Positions 1 to 6,855 of a stretch of 16,255 nucleotides of DNA are shown one piece after another. The stretch is from Chloroflexota bacterium (GTDB lineage: Bacteria > Chloroflexota > Dehalococcoidia > Lucifugimonadales > UBA1127): assembly GCA_028873745.1 (NCBI GenBank), contig JAPPNT010000218.1, forward strand, positions 1 through 16,255, in the 5' to 3' direction. The notes beneath the pieces were generated by a model, which did not search any database, was not told where the DNA came from, and was given only the letters and a program-made list of their open reading frames with translations. Positions within the stretch are counted from its first letter, which is position 1. Every line of letters begins with the position of its first letter. The position numbers and the translations under genes were made by a program.

Positions 1-414
1 ACTGTCCTCAGCCGCCGCTCCGGCGTCCCGCTCGGCTCCCAGGACGTGGTGGTCAACGTCACCGGCGGCCTCCGCGTCAACGAGACCGCCGCCGACCTCG
101 CCCTCGCCCTCGCTATGGCGTCGAGCTTCCGCGACCAGCCCCTCGACGCAAGCGTGGCAGCCCTCGGCGAGGTGGGCCTCGGCGGCGAGGTCCGGCCCGT
201 CGCGCAGATGGGGCGGCGGCTGCAGGAGGCCGCCCGCCTCGGGCTGAAGCGCGTCGTCGCGCCGGCGTCGACGGAGGCAGACCCGGCCGAGTCAGCCGGT
301 CTCGAGGTAGTCCGCGTGACGACAGTGTCGCAGGCCATTCGCGCCCTGTTCCCCCGCCGCTCCGGTCCCGGCGCGCCCGAGGCCGAATCCCTGAACGTGG
401 AGACTCCCGCATGA
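1..414 (+). CDS. radA: DNA repair protein RadA/Sms, C-terminal part (cut by window edge)
   Basis: Only the last 137 codons are present; the reading frame is open from base 1, so the start and the zinc-finger and RecA-like ATPase domains lie outside the window. What remains matches the Lon-protease-like C-terminal domain of RadA: a VNVTGGLRVNE segment, then ADLALALAMASSFRDQPLD, then GEVGLGGEVRPV followed by RRLQEAARLGLKRVV. In the family, RadA is a cytosolic branch-migration ATPase that helps process recombination intermediates, and this domain acts as a scaffold rather than a protease. After the domain there is a non-conserved Pro/Glu-rich tail of about 20 residues. The stop overlaps the larE start as ATGA, so the two genes are probably translationally coupled. 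The identification is firm; only the N-terminal limit is unknown. Confidence 0.93.
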   Translation, partial: TVLSRRSGVPLGSQDVVVNVTGGLRVNETAADLALALAMASSFRDQPLDASVAALGEVGLGGEVRPVAQMGRRLQEAARLGLKRVVAPASTEADPAESAGLEVVRVTTVSQAIRALFPRRSGPGAPEAESLNVETPA

Positions 415-1238
415 GTGACCTTGCCGCCAAGCGAGACCGCTTGCACGCCATCCTGCGCGACATGGGCTCCGTGGTGGTGGCCTACTCTGGCGGCGTTGAC
501 AGCGCCCTGTTGGCCGTCGCCGCGTGGGACGCCCTCGGCGACCGGGCGTTGGCCGTCACGGCTGCGTCACCGTCGCTGGCGCCAGAGGAGCTCGACGACG
601 CCCGCGCCTACGCCGAGCAGTTCGGCTTCCCGCACCGCATCGTCGAGACGCGGGAGGTCGACGACCCGCGCTACGCCGCCAACGACGGCGCGCGCTGCTA
701 CTTCTGCAAGGTGAACCTCTACAGCGTCCTGCAGCCCCTCGCGCAGGCCGGGGGCTACGCCTGGATCGCCAACGGCACCAACATCGACGACCTCGGAGAC
801 TACCGCCCGGGCATCGCCGCGGGGAAGGAGAACGGCGTCCGCAGCCCGCTGGTGGAGGCGGAGCTCACCAAGGCCGAGATCCGCGCGATCTCGAAGGAGC
901 GCGGCCTGCCCTCGTGGGACAAGCCCGCGCAGGCGTGCCTCTCGTCGCGCATCCCCTACGGCACGTCGGTGACCGTCGAGGCCCTCACCCGCGTCGCCCG
1001 CGCCGAGTCGCACCTGCGCACCCTCGGCTTCCGGCAGCTCCGCGTCCGCCACCACGACACCATCGCGCGCATAGAGGTCGGCCCCGAGGAATTCGCAAGG
1101 CTCGCGGAAGACGACGTCCGGCGCGGTGTGGTGGAGCGCTTCCGGGAGCTCGGCTACCTCTACGTCACCCTCGACCTCGCCGGCTACGAGATGGGCAGCC
1201 TGAACAAGGCGCTGGGCAACCCGCACCGTTCGCCCTGA
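411..1238 (+). CDS. larE: LarE, ATP-dependent sulfur transferase of nickel-pincer cofactor synthesis
   Basis: A 275-residue PP-loop protein of normal LarE length. The ATP-pyrophosphatase loop SGGVDS is at residues 26-31. A CYFC motif gives Cys96 and Cys99, and KPAQACLSSRIPYG places a cysteine at residue 176, matching the sacrificial Cys176 of the Lactobacillus plantarum enzyme. In the family, LarE adenylates the pyridinium dicarboxylate mononucleotide made by LarB and inserts sulfur to give the bisthiocarboxylate that LarC loads with nickel. The start is supported by GGAG at 399-402, eight bases upstream, and by the ATGA overlap with radA. The last codons (Arg-Ser-Pro-stop) lie inside an intergenic repeat, so the C-terminus may have been reshaped by that insertion. 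larC is also in the window, about 14 kb away on the other strand. Another PP-loop sulfur or amido transferase is possible but less likely. Confidence 0.9.
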   Translation: MSDLAAKRDRLHAILRDMGSVVVAYSGGVDSALLAVAAWDALGDRALAVTAASPSLAPEELDDARAYAEQFGFPHRIVETREVDDPRYAANDGARCYFCKVNLYSVLQPLAQAGGYAWIANGTNIDDLGDYRPGIAAGKENGVRSPLVEAELTKAEIRAISKERGLPSWDKPAQACLSSRIPYGTSVTVEALTRVARAESHLRTLGFRQLRVRHHDTIARIEVGPEEFARLAEDDVRRGVVERFRELGYLYVTLDLAGYEMGSLNKALGNPHRSP

Positions 1239-1278
1239 CCCCGTCCTGAGGCTCTCGAAGGAGCTTGTCGAAGGGCGC
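1226..1278. repeat. Intergenic palindromic-type repeat, copy 1
   Basis: Begins CCGTTCGCCCTGA and ends TTGTCGAAGGGCGC. The inner part is a degenerate tandem of a unit close to GTCCTGAGC-TTGTCGAAGG. The same opening and closing sequences recur at 2994-3046. The element starts inside larE and provides that gene's last three sense codons and its TGA. Similar CCTGAGCTTGTCGAAGG repeats are scattered in intergenic spaces of many GC-rich environmental bacteria (general knowledge); their function is not settled. Confidence 0.7.
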
Positions 1279-1298
1279 GGCTCTCTGCCACGGCCCCT

Positions 1299-1327
1299 TA
1301 GACAACCCCCCGTCCCCCGGCTACACT
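1299..1327 (+). promoter_or_regulatory. Sigma70-type promoter of aroKB, probably leaderless
   Basis: TAGACA (1299-1304) matches the -35 consensus at five of six positions. A 17-base spacer separates it from TACACT (1322-1327), a good -10. Only seven bases lie between the -10 and the ATG at 1335, so transcription should start at or next to the A of the start codon. There is no Shine-Dalgarno sequence upstream, which agrees with a leaderless mRNA. Confidence 0.6.
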
Positions 1328-1334
1328 TACTCCC

Positions 1335-2984
1335 ATGAACAATATCTTCATCACGGGCTTCATGGGCGCCGGCAAGACGTCCGTCGGGCAGGCCGTCGCG
1401 CGCCAGCTCGGCTGGGCCTACGTCGATACCGACGACGTCCTGGAGCGCATTGCCGGCAAGTCCATCGAGGCCGTTTTCGCCGAGGATGGCGAGGACGCCT
1501 TCCGCGCGCTCGAGTCACGGGCGCTGGACGAGGTCTGCGGCGGCGAGCGTCAGGTCATCTCGACGGGCGGCGGCATCGTCAAGTCCGCCGCAAACCGCGA
1601 GCGCATGCGCGCCGCCGGCTTCGTGGTCTGCCTCGAAGCGTCTGCCGAGACTGTGGTGCATCGGCTCTACCCCGACGGCGTCGGGCAGGGCGCGGTGCGG
1701 CCCCTCCTCGCCGGGCCCAATGGCGAGACGCCGTTGGAGCGCGCGCGGACGCTCAAGGAGGAGCGGGCTGCGGCCTACGCCGACGCCCACTGGACGGTGC
1801 ACACCGACGCCCTGACGATCACCGACGCCGCGCAGGAGGTCATCCGCGCCGCGAGGACTATCGGCGGCGTGGGCAACGTCCCCCCGGCCGGCGCGGCAGA
1901 CCTCGCCGCTGTCGTGCGCTCGTCATCTCATTCGTGCCCCATCTTCGCGGGTACGGGCGTGTTCGACCGCCTCGGCGAGCTCTGCCGCAGCGTCGGCCTC
2001 ACGACGACGGCCTACTTGATCTCCGACAGCAACGTCTTCTACTCCCACGGCCGCCGGGCGCAGATCGCGCTGGAGTCGGCCGACATCCCCGTGCACACCT
2101 TCGTGGTGCCCGCGGGTGAGAACTCCAAGAGTCTCGACACGCTGGCGCTGGTGTACCAGTGGCTGGCGGAGCAGCGCGCCGAGCGCGGCCACTTCGTCGT
2201 CGGCCTCGGCGGCGGCGTCGTCGGCGACCTCGCGGGGTACGCTGCCGCGACGTTCAACCGGGGCTTGCCGCTCGTGCAGGCGCCTACGTCGCTGGCGGCC
2301 ATGGTGGACGCCTCCATCGGCGGGAAGACTGCGGTGAACCTGGAGGCGGGCAAGAACCTGGTGGGCGCATTCCACCAGCCCCGGCTCGTCGTCGCCGAGG
2401 TGGACGCGCTGGACACGCTGCCGGAGCGCGAGCTTGCGTCCGGCTGGGCCGAGGCCATCAAGCACGGCCTCATCCTCGACGCCGATCTCTTCGAGACCTT
2501 CGAGGCGCACGCCGAGGCCATCTGCCGCCTCGAGCGGCCGCTGGCCGACGACGTGGTGCGCCGCAGCATGGCCGTCAAGGCCGACGTGGTCAGCCGGGAC
2601 GAGCGCGAGACGCTGGGCCTCCGCATCCTGCTTAACTACGGCCACACCATCGGCCACGCGCTGGAGGCCGCCACCGCCTACGGCGAGCTCCTCCACGGCG
2701 AGGCCGTCGCCATCGGCATGACGGCCGCCGTCCGCATCAGCCGCGCGATGGGCCTCATCGGCGACGACCTCGTCGAGCGGCAGGACGCCCTGCTCCGCCG
2801 CTTCAACCTGCCCACGTCGTTCCCCGGCGCCGACCGCGACGCAGTCCGGCAGGCCATGAGCGTTGATAAGAAGACCTCCGCGGGCTCGATTCGGTGGGTG
2901 CTGCTGGACGGCCTCGGCACGTCGCTCACGCGCAACGACGTCCCGGCGGAGATCGTCGAGGACGCGCTGGCGGCAGTGACGTAG
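1335..2984 (+). CDS. aroKB: Bifunctional shikimate kinase / 3-dehydroquinate synthase (AroK-AroB fusion)
   Basis: A 549-residue fusion of two shikimate-pathway enzymes. Residues 1 to about 170 are shikimate kinase: Walker A GFMGAGKTSVG at 8-18, DTD at 31-33, Arg57, a GGG at 78-80 and the lid RPLL at 122-125. After a linker of about 25 residues, residues 196-549 are 3-dehydroquinate synthase: NAD-site GGGVVGDLAGYAAATF at 292-307, PTSLAAMVDASIGGKT at 317-332, and the expected zinc ligands Glu373, His437 (in NYGHTIGHA) and His454. The two halves catalyse steps 5 and 2 of chorismate synthesis in the cytosol, which are not consecutive. No frameshift or stop is seen at the junction. Similar AroK-AroB fusions are known, for example in Thermotoga. 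The start is set by the promoter seven bases upstream and the lack of any other SD-linked start. The gene stands alone between two repeat copies, with no other aro gene nearby. Confidence 0.95.
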   Translation: MNNIFITGFMGAGKTSVGQAVARQLGWAYVDTDDVLERIAGKSIEAVFAEDGEDAFRALESRALDEVCGGERQVISTGGGIVKSAANRERMRAAGFVVCLEASAETVVHRLYPDGVGQGAVRPLLAGPNGETPLERARTLKEERAAAYADAHWTVHTDALTITDAAQEVIRAARTIGGVGNVPPAGAADLAAVVRSSSHSCPIFAGTGVFDRLGELCRSVGLTTTAYLISDSNVFYSHGRRAQIALESADIPVHTFVVPAGENSKSLDTLALVYQWLAEQRAERGHFVVGLGGGVVGDLAGYAAATFNRGLPLVQAPTSLAAMVDASIGGKTAVNLEAGKNLVGAFHQPRLVVAEVDALDTLPERELASGWAEAIKHGLILDADLFETFEAHAEAICRLERPLADDVVRRSMAVKADVVSRDERETLGLRILLNYGHTIGHALEAATAYGELLHGEAVAIGMTAAVRISRAMGLIGDDLVERQDALLRRFNLPTSFPGADRDAVRQAMSVDKKTSAGSIRWVLLDGLGTSLTRNDVPAEIVEDALAAVT

Positions 2985-2993
2985 CGACACCCT

Positions 2994-3046
2994 CCGTTCG
3001 CCCTGAGCCTGTCGAAGCCTGTCCTGAGCTTGGTCGAAGGGGGCGC
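2994..3046. repeat. Intergenic palindromic-type repeat, copy 2
   Basis: Consists of two tandem units, CGCCCTGAGCCTGTCGAAG then CTGTCCTGAGCTTGGTCGAAG, followed by GGGGGCGC. It shares CCGTTCGCCCTGA and the GTCGAAGGG-GCGC end with copy 1 at 1226-1278. It fills nearly the whole 65-base space between the convergent stops of aroKB and cofE, so it could form structure in either transcript. No run of T follows it that would make it a classical terminator. Confidence 0.75.
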
Positions 3047-3049
3047 CCG

Positions 3050-3826
3050 TTACCGGAACAGGTCCATCCCCGCCTCGCGAATGATCACGTCCGCGCCTTC
3101 CTCCGACACGTCGTAGGGCAGCCCACGCACTATCGTCACCGGCACCCCGATGGTCTTGCGTGTCACCAGCTCCGCCGCCCCCGCCGCCTCGTCCGCCACC
3201 GCGGCGACCGAGACCTGCAGCGTGCGGCCGTCGCGGTCGACCATGCCCCGATAGTCCTTCAGCGGCGCGATCCCCGCGCAGCCGATGGCGATGTCCGTCG
3301 TGCCCACGCGCCAAGGCCGCCCGAAGGTGTCCGAGATGATCACCGCCACCGTCCGGCCCGTGCGCTCGCGGACCGCCTCGCGGATGCGCCGCGCCGAGGC
3401 ATTGGGGTCCTTCGGCAGCAGGCAGAGCACGTCGTCGCCCGGCACGTTTGACGCGTCGACGCCGGAGTTGGCGCACACGAGCCCATGGTGCGTCTCCGTG
3501 ATGAGCACGCCCCGCTCCATCCGCACGATGCGGCGGCTCTCGCGCAGCACCACCTCGACGTGGCGCGGGTCCTTCATCTCGCCCGCGATGGTCAGCGCAA
3601 GCGGGCTCGGCTCGACGTCCGCGAGCCGCACCAACGCCCCCTCGGCCTTGGACACCACCTTCTGCGTGACGACGACGATGTCGCCCTCCACGAAGGGCGT
3701 GCCCTGCCCCTCGGCGGCCTCGATGATCATGCTCGGCAGGTCGTCGCCTGGCTGGATCTCCGGCACGCCGGTCACGCCGATGACCCGAAACTCCGGGTAC
3801 CGGCGCCCGGCCGATTGGCTGGTCAT
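3050..3826 (-). CDS. cofE: CofE-type coenzyme F420-0:L-glutamate ligase
   Basis: A 258-residue protein matching the stand-alone (archaeal-type) CofE family. Visible motifs are GDDL (27-30), TQKVVSK (54-60), HGLVCANSGVDASN (114-127), SDTFGRPWRVGTTDIAIG (165-182) and DYRG (191-194). In the family, this GTP-dependent enzyme adds L-glutamate residues to F420-0 in the cytosol. There is no fused C-terminal nitroreductase domain, unlike actinobacterial FbiB. I chose the Met at 3824-3826 because the conserved fold begins right after it. The frame stays open for 54 more codons to 3988, but that stretch looks like non-coding spacer. No SD sequence or clear promoter supports the start, so it is the weakest part of the call. 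The gene converges with aroKB and diverges from hyuA. No other F420 gene (cofC, D, G, H) is in the window. Confidence 0.88.
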   Translation of the reverse strand: MTSQSAGRRYPEFRVIGVTGVPEIQPGDDLPSMIIEAAEGQGTPFVEGDIVVVTQKVVSKAEGALVRLADVEPSPLALTIAGEMKDPRHVEVVLRESRRIVRMERGVLITETHHGLVCANSGVDASNVPGDDVLCLLPKDPNASARRIREAVRERTGRTVAVIISDTFGRPWRVGTTDIAIGCAGIAPLKDYRGMVDRDGRTLQVSVAAVADEAAGAAELVTRKTIGVPVTIVRGLPYDVSEEGADVIIREAGMDLFR

Positions 3827-3924
3827 GCGTTCATACTCGCGCCCGTGGTGGGTGTGTTGTGTCCGGGAAGGGTAACACGGCGCGGCTGGCATAGGGAGTC
3901 CTGCACTCGTGCCGCGAGAGGGCG

Positions 3925-3933
3925 TGGTACGAT
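3925..3933 (+). promoter_or_regulatory. Possible extended -10 promoter of hyuA
   Basis: TGGTACGAT is an extended -10 (TG-n-TACGAT) about 45 bases upstream of hyuA. No good -35 lies 16-18 bases further upstream. A small inverted repeat, GCGGT/ACCGC around an eight-base loop (3939-3956), sits between this box and the Shine-Dalgarno sequence and would lie in the 5' leader. Weak evidence only. The 152-base cofE-hyuA spacer holds nothing else I recognise. Confidence 0.35.
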
Positions 3934-3967
3934 TGGTGCGGTAGCCTCTAACCGCAAAGACCTTCCC

Positions 3968-3972
3968 GGAGG
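3968..3972 (+). promoter_or_regulatory. Ribosome binding site fixing the TTG start of hyuA
   Basis: GGAGG lies six bases upstream of TTG at 3979. It decides for that start over the nearby ATG at 3974, which is followed after one codon by TGA. Confidence 0.75.
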
Positions 3973-3978
3973 AATGGA

Positions 3979-6018
3979 TTGACCCCAATCGTGGTGGGCG
4001 TGGACACCGGCGGCACCTTCACGGACCTTGTGCTGCTCGGCCCCGATGGCCTCCGCGTCCACAAGGTGCCGTCCACGCCCGACGACCCCTCGCGCTCCAT
4101 CCTGCAGGGGCTGACCGACCTCGGCGCCTGGCGCGACGGAGCGTGGGCGCAGCGCGACACCATCCTCGTGCACGGCACCACCGTCGCCACGAACGCCCTG
4201 CTCGAACGCAAGGGCGCGCGCACGGCACTTGTCACCACCGCCGGCTTCGAGGACTTGCTGGAGCTGGCGCGGCAGACGCGGCCCTCCCTATACGACTTCA
4301 TGCAGGATAAACCGCCGCCGCTCGCGCCGCCGGAGCTGTGTTTCGGCCTCGACGAGCGCGTGCTGGCCGACGGCAGCGTCGAGCGCGCCCCGTCGCCCGA
4401 CGCCGTCCGCCGCGTCGTCGACGCCGTGCGCGAGTCGGGCGCAGAGGCCGTCGCCATCTCGCTGCTCTTCTCCTTCCTCCAACCTGCGCACGAGGAGCTC
4501 GTCGCCAAGTCGCTCGCCGCGCTGGACCCGCCGCCCTTCATCTCCGTCTCCAACCGCGTCCTGCCCCAGTACCGTGAGTACGAGCGCACCAGCACGGTGA
4601 CCGCAAACGCCTACGTGGGCCCCGTCATGTCCGGCTATCTGCGGCGGCTTGAGACTGCCCTCGGCGCAGAGGACGCAGGTCCCGGGCGGGTGCGCGTCAT
4701 GCAGTCCTCGGGCGGGAGCGTGTCGCTGGCGGCGGCGGCGCAGGAGCCCGTGCGCACCGTGCTCAGCGGCCCCGCCGGGGGCGTCGTCGGCGCGCTGGCG
4801 ATGGCGAGGCTGGCGGGTTACCCGGACATCATTACGCTCGACATGGGCGGCACGTCCACCGACGTCTCGCTGTGCCCCGGCCGGCTGCAGGAGACGGTGG
4901 CGGCGTCGCTGGGCGGCGTGCCCATCGGCGTGCCGATGCTGGACGTGCACACCGTCGGTGCCGGCGGCGGTTCCATCGCCCGCGTCGACGCCGGCGGCGC
5001 GCTGACCATCGGCCCGGAGTCGGCGGGCGCGGACCCCGGCCCTGCCTGCTACGGCGTCGGCGACGCCGCGACGGTTACCGACGCCAACCTGTTCCTCGGC
5101 CGCATCCGCGCGGAGGACTTCCTCGGCGGGCGGATGCGCCTCGACCGCGACGCTGCCCGCGCAGCACTAGAACGCATCGCTGATGCGATGGGCGCAGACG
5201 CCGCGGCAGCAGCGCTCGGCGTCGTCCGCGTCGTGAACGCGACGATGGAGCGGGCCGTACGTGCAATCTCGCTGGAGCGCGGCTTCGACCCCCGCGAGTT
5301 CACCCTCGTCGCCTTCGGCGGTGCGGGCCCGCAGCACGCCTGCGAGCTCGCCGAGGGCCTCGGCATAACGCGCGTCCTCGCCCCCACGACGCCCGGCGCC
5401 CTCTCGGCGTACGGCGTCGCCATCGCGGACATCACCAAGGACTACTCGCAGACGGTACTGTACGCACAGGGGCAGGTGACGGCCGAGCGGCTGAGGCAAG
5501 GCTTCGCCGTGCTCCGGGCCCGCGCGCTGACAGAGCTGCGTGACGAGGGCGTGCCGCGCCGGCGCGTGCGCCTGCAGCCGCTGCTGGACGTGCGCTACGT
5601 GGGGCAGTCCTACGAGCTGACCGTCGATTGCCCACGGCTCGGCGCGTCGGTGGCTTCGAGCGCCGCGCGAGCCTTCCACGCCGCCCACTTGCAGCGGTTC
5701 GGCTACGCCGACGCCCGTGCGCCTATCGAGGTGGTCAACCTGCGCATGAAGGCCGTCGGCCTCTCGGCTGTGGAGCAACCGGACACGGCGCCGCCGGACG
5801 CCGGAGAACGCACGGCCGACGCCCTTGTGGCCGAGGACACGGTCGTGTTCGCGGACGGCCCGAGCCGGACGCCCTTCCTGCGCCGTGCCTCGCTGCGGGC
5901 GGGCGCCGTCGTCGCCGGGCCTGCCGTCGTGCTGCAGATGGACGCGACAACCGTCGTGCCCCCCGGCTGGACGGCTGAGGTCGATGGCTACGGCAACCTC
6001 GTCATCACGCGGGGCTGA
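3979..6018 (+). CDS. hyuA: HyuA-type hydantoinase/5-oxoprolinase A subunit (ATP-dependent)
   Basis: A 679-residue protein of full family length. It opens with the ATP-binding motif GVDTGGTFTDLV (7-18). Next come HGTTVATNALLERKGARTALVTT, QSSGG near residue 242, SGPAGGVVGA near 263-272, and the second phosphate-binding motif DMGGTSTDVSL from residue 288. HTVGAGGGSIARVDAGG and ESAGADPGPACYG follow near 325-360. These are the hallmarks of the hydantoinase A/oxoprolinase/acetone carboxylase ASKHA-fold family, cytosolic enzymes that use ATP to open hydantoin or oxoproline-type rings. HyuA normally pairs with a HyuB subunit, usually encoded next door; here the next gene is mazG on the other strand, so no partner is visible. 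The substrate cannot be deduced. The TTG start is backed by GGAGG six bases upstream. The stop is only 12 bases from the mazG stop. Confidence 0.9.
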   Translation: MTPIVVGVDTGGTFTDLVLLGPDGLRVHKVPSTPDDPSRSILQGLTDLGAWRDGAWAQRDTILVHGTTVATNALLERKGARTALVTTAGFEDLLELARQTRPSLYDFMQDKPPPLAPPELCFGLDERVLADGSVERAPSPDAVRRVVDAVRESGAEAVAISLLFSFLQPAHEELVAKSLAALDPPPFISVSNRVLPQYREYERTSTVTANAYVGPVMSGYLRRLETALGAEDAGPGRVRVMQSSGGSVSLAAAAQEPVRTVLSGPAGGVVGALAMARLAGYPDIITLDMGGTSTDVSLCPGRLQETVAASLGGVPIGVPMLDVHTVGAGGGSIARVDAGGALTIGPESAGADPGPACYGVGDAATVTDANLFLGRIRAEDFLGGRMRLDRDAARAALERIADAMGADAAAAALGVVRVVNATMERAVRAISLERGFDPREFTLVAFGGAGPQHACELAEGLGITRVLAPTTPGALSAYGVAIADITKDYSQTVLYAQGQVTAERLRQGFAVLRARALTELRDEGVPRRRVRLQPLLDVRYVGQSYELTVDCPRLGASVASSAARAFHAAHLQRFGYADARAPIEVVNLRMKAVGLSAVEQPDTAPPDAGERTADALVAEDTVVFADGPSRTPFLRRASLRAGAVVAGPAVVLQMDATTVVPPGWTAEVDGYGNLVITRG

Positions 6019-6030
6019 CAGGCGCGGCAG

Positions 6031-6813
6031 TTACCCCCGCGCAGCCTCCGCTCGCTTGGCCTCGTCCCAGAGCGCGCGCTTTTCGTCCGTCGAGGCGTCC
6101 CGGAGGCCGCGGCCCTGCGAGCGGACGGCCGACTCCATGTGCGTGAACCGCCCGTAGAAGCGCGCGTTGGCCTGCCGCAGCGCCGTCTCGGCGTCGACGC
6201 CCATCCACCGCGCGGCGTTCACCAGCGCCAGCAGCGCGTCGCCCAGCTCCTCCTCGCGGCGCTGCTCGCCCTCGACCTCCTCCAGCTCGACGAGCTCCTC
6301 GCGCACCTTGGCCATCACGTCGGACAGGTCCTCCCACTCGAACCCTGCCTGCGCGGCACGGTAGGAGATGGCCTGCCCGTAGCCAAGCGCGGGCATGCCC
6401 TTCGCGACGCCATCGAGCGCCGACACCCGGTCGCCGCGCTCTCGCCGTTTGGTCTCCTCCCAGTTGGCTTCCACCTCGCGGGCGTCGCGCACCGTGACGT
6501 CGCTGAAGACGTGCGGATGGCGGCGCACCAGCTTCTCGCAGATATGCCGGAACATGTCGCTCTGTGTGAACGTGCCGTTCTCCGCGGCGATCTGGCAGTG
6601 GAAGACGATCTGCACGATGACGTCGCCCAGCTCCTCAGCCAGCCCGTCCGCGTCCTCGGCATCCAGCGCCTCCAGCGCCTCGTAACACTCCTCCAGCAGG
6701 TTGCGCCGCAGCGACTGGTGCGTCTGCTCCCGGTCCCACGGGCACCCGCCCGGCGACCGCAGCCGGTCGACGATGTCCCACAGCGCCTGGTACGTGTGCT
6801 GTTCCTGCTGCAT
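6031..6813 (-). CDS. mazG: MazG nucleoside triphosphate pyrophosphohydrolase
   Basis: A 260-residue, two-repeat MazG of normal bacterial length. The N-terminal repeat has GGCPWDREQTHQSLRRNLLEE (22-42), the metal-binding glutamates Glu41, Glu42 and Glu45, then EELGD at 60-64. The C-terminal repeat has REELVELEE (171-179) and EELGD at 188-192. The linking region KGMPALGYGQAISYRAAQAGFEW is typical. In the family, the cytosolic enzyme hydrolyses non-canonical or excess NTPs to NMP and pyrophosphate, acting as a house-cleaning or stringent-response modulator. The frame is open far upstream (to 7452), but Met at 6811-6813 is right: GAGGGGAG (6822-6829) lies eight bases before it and TATAAT lies further upstream. 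The gene converges with hyuA (12 bases between stops) and diverges from the membrane protein gene at 6856. Confidence 0.95.
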   Translation of the reverse strand: MQQEQHTYQALWDIVDRLRSPGGCPWDREQTHQSLRRNLLEECYEALEALDAEDADGLAEELGDVIVQIVFHCQIAAENGTFTQSDMFRHICEKLVRRHPHVFSDVTVRDAREVEANWEETKRRERGDRVSALDGVAKGMPALGYGQAISYRAAQAGFEWEDLSDVMAKVREELVELEEVEGEQRREEELGDALLALVNAARWMGVDAETALRQANARFYGRFTHMESAVRSQGRGLRDASTDEKRALWDEAKRAEAARG

Positions 6814-6840
6814 CTGCGTTTCTCCCCTCAGGATTCGCCC

Positions 6841-6848
6841 ATTATACT
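6841..6848. promoter_or_regulatory. Overlapping divergent -10 boxes for mazG and the 6856 membrane protein
   Basis: The eight bases ATTATACT contain TATAAT on the minus strand (6846-6841, for mazG) and TATACT on the plus strand (6843-6848, for the gene at 6856). The minus-strand box gives a leader of about 20 bases that includes the mazG Shine-Dalgarno. The plus-strand box is seven bases from the ATG, so that transcript would be leaderless. The -35 regions are weak on both sides. Confidence 0.5.
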
Positions 6849-6855
6849 GGTGGCA

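Noticed and set aside
1923..3476. A 517-codon minus-strand frame across aroKB and cofE
   Set aside because: It overlaps two well-identified genes in other frames and has shadow composition.
3974..3982. ATG-GAT-TGA minimal frame just before hyuA
   Set aside because: It is only one base from GGAGG, too close for efficient starting; TTG 3979 has proper spacing and opens the conserved GVDTGGTFTD motif.
3827..3988. 54-residue N-terminal extension of CofE
   Set aside because: It runs through the divergent promoter region and into the hyuA start, and CofE proteins begin close to the chosen Met.
6008..6041. Seven-base inverted repeat (CGCGGGG/CCCCGCG) across the hyuA and mazG stops, as a terminator
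   Set aside because: A 20-base loop and no T run on either strand; a short GC inverted repeat is expected by chance in this composition.
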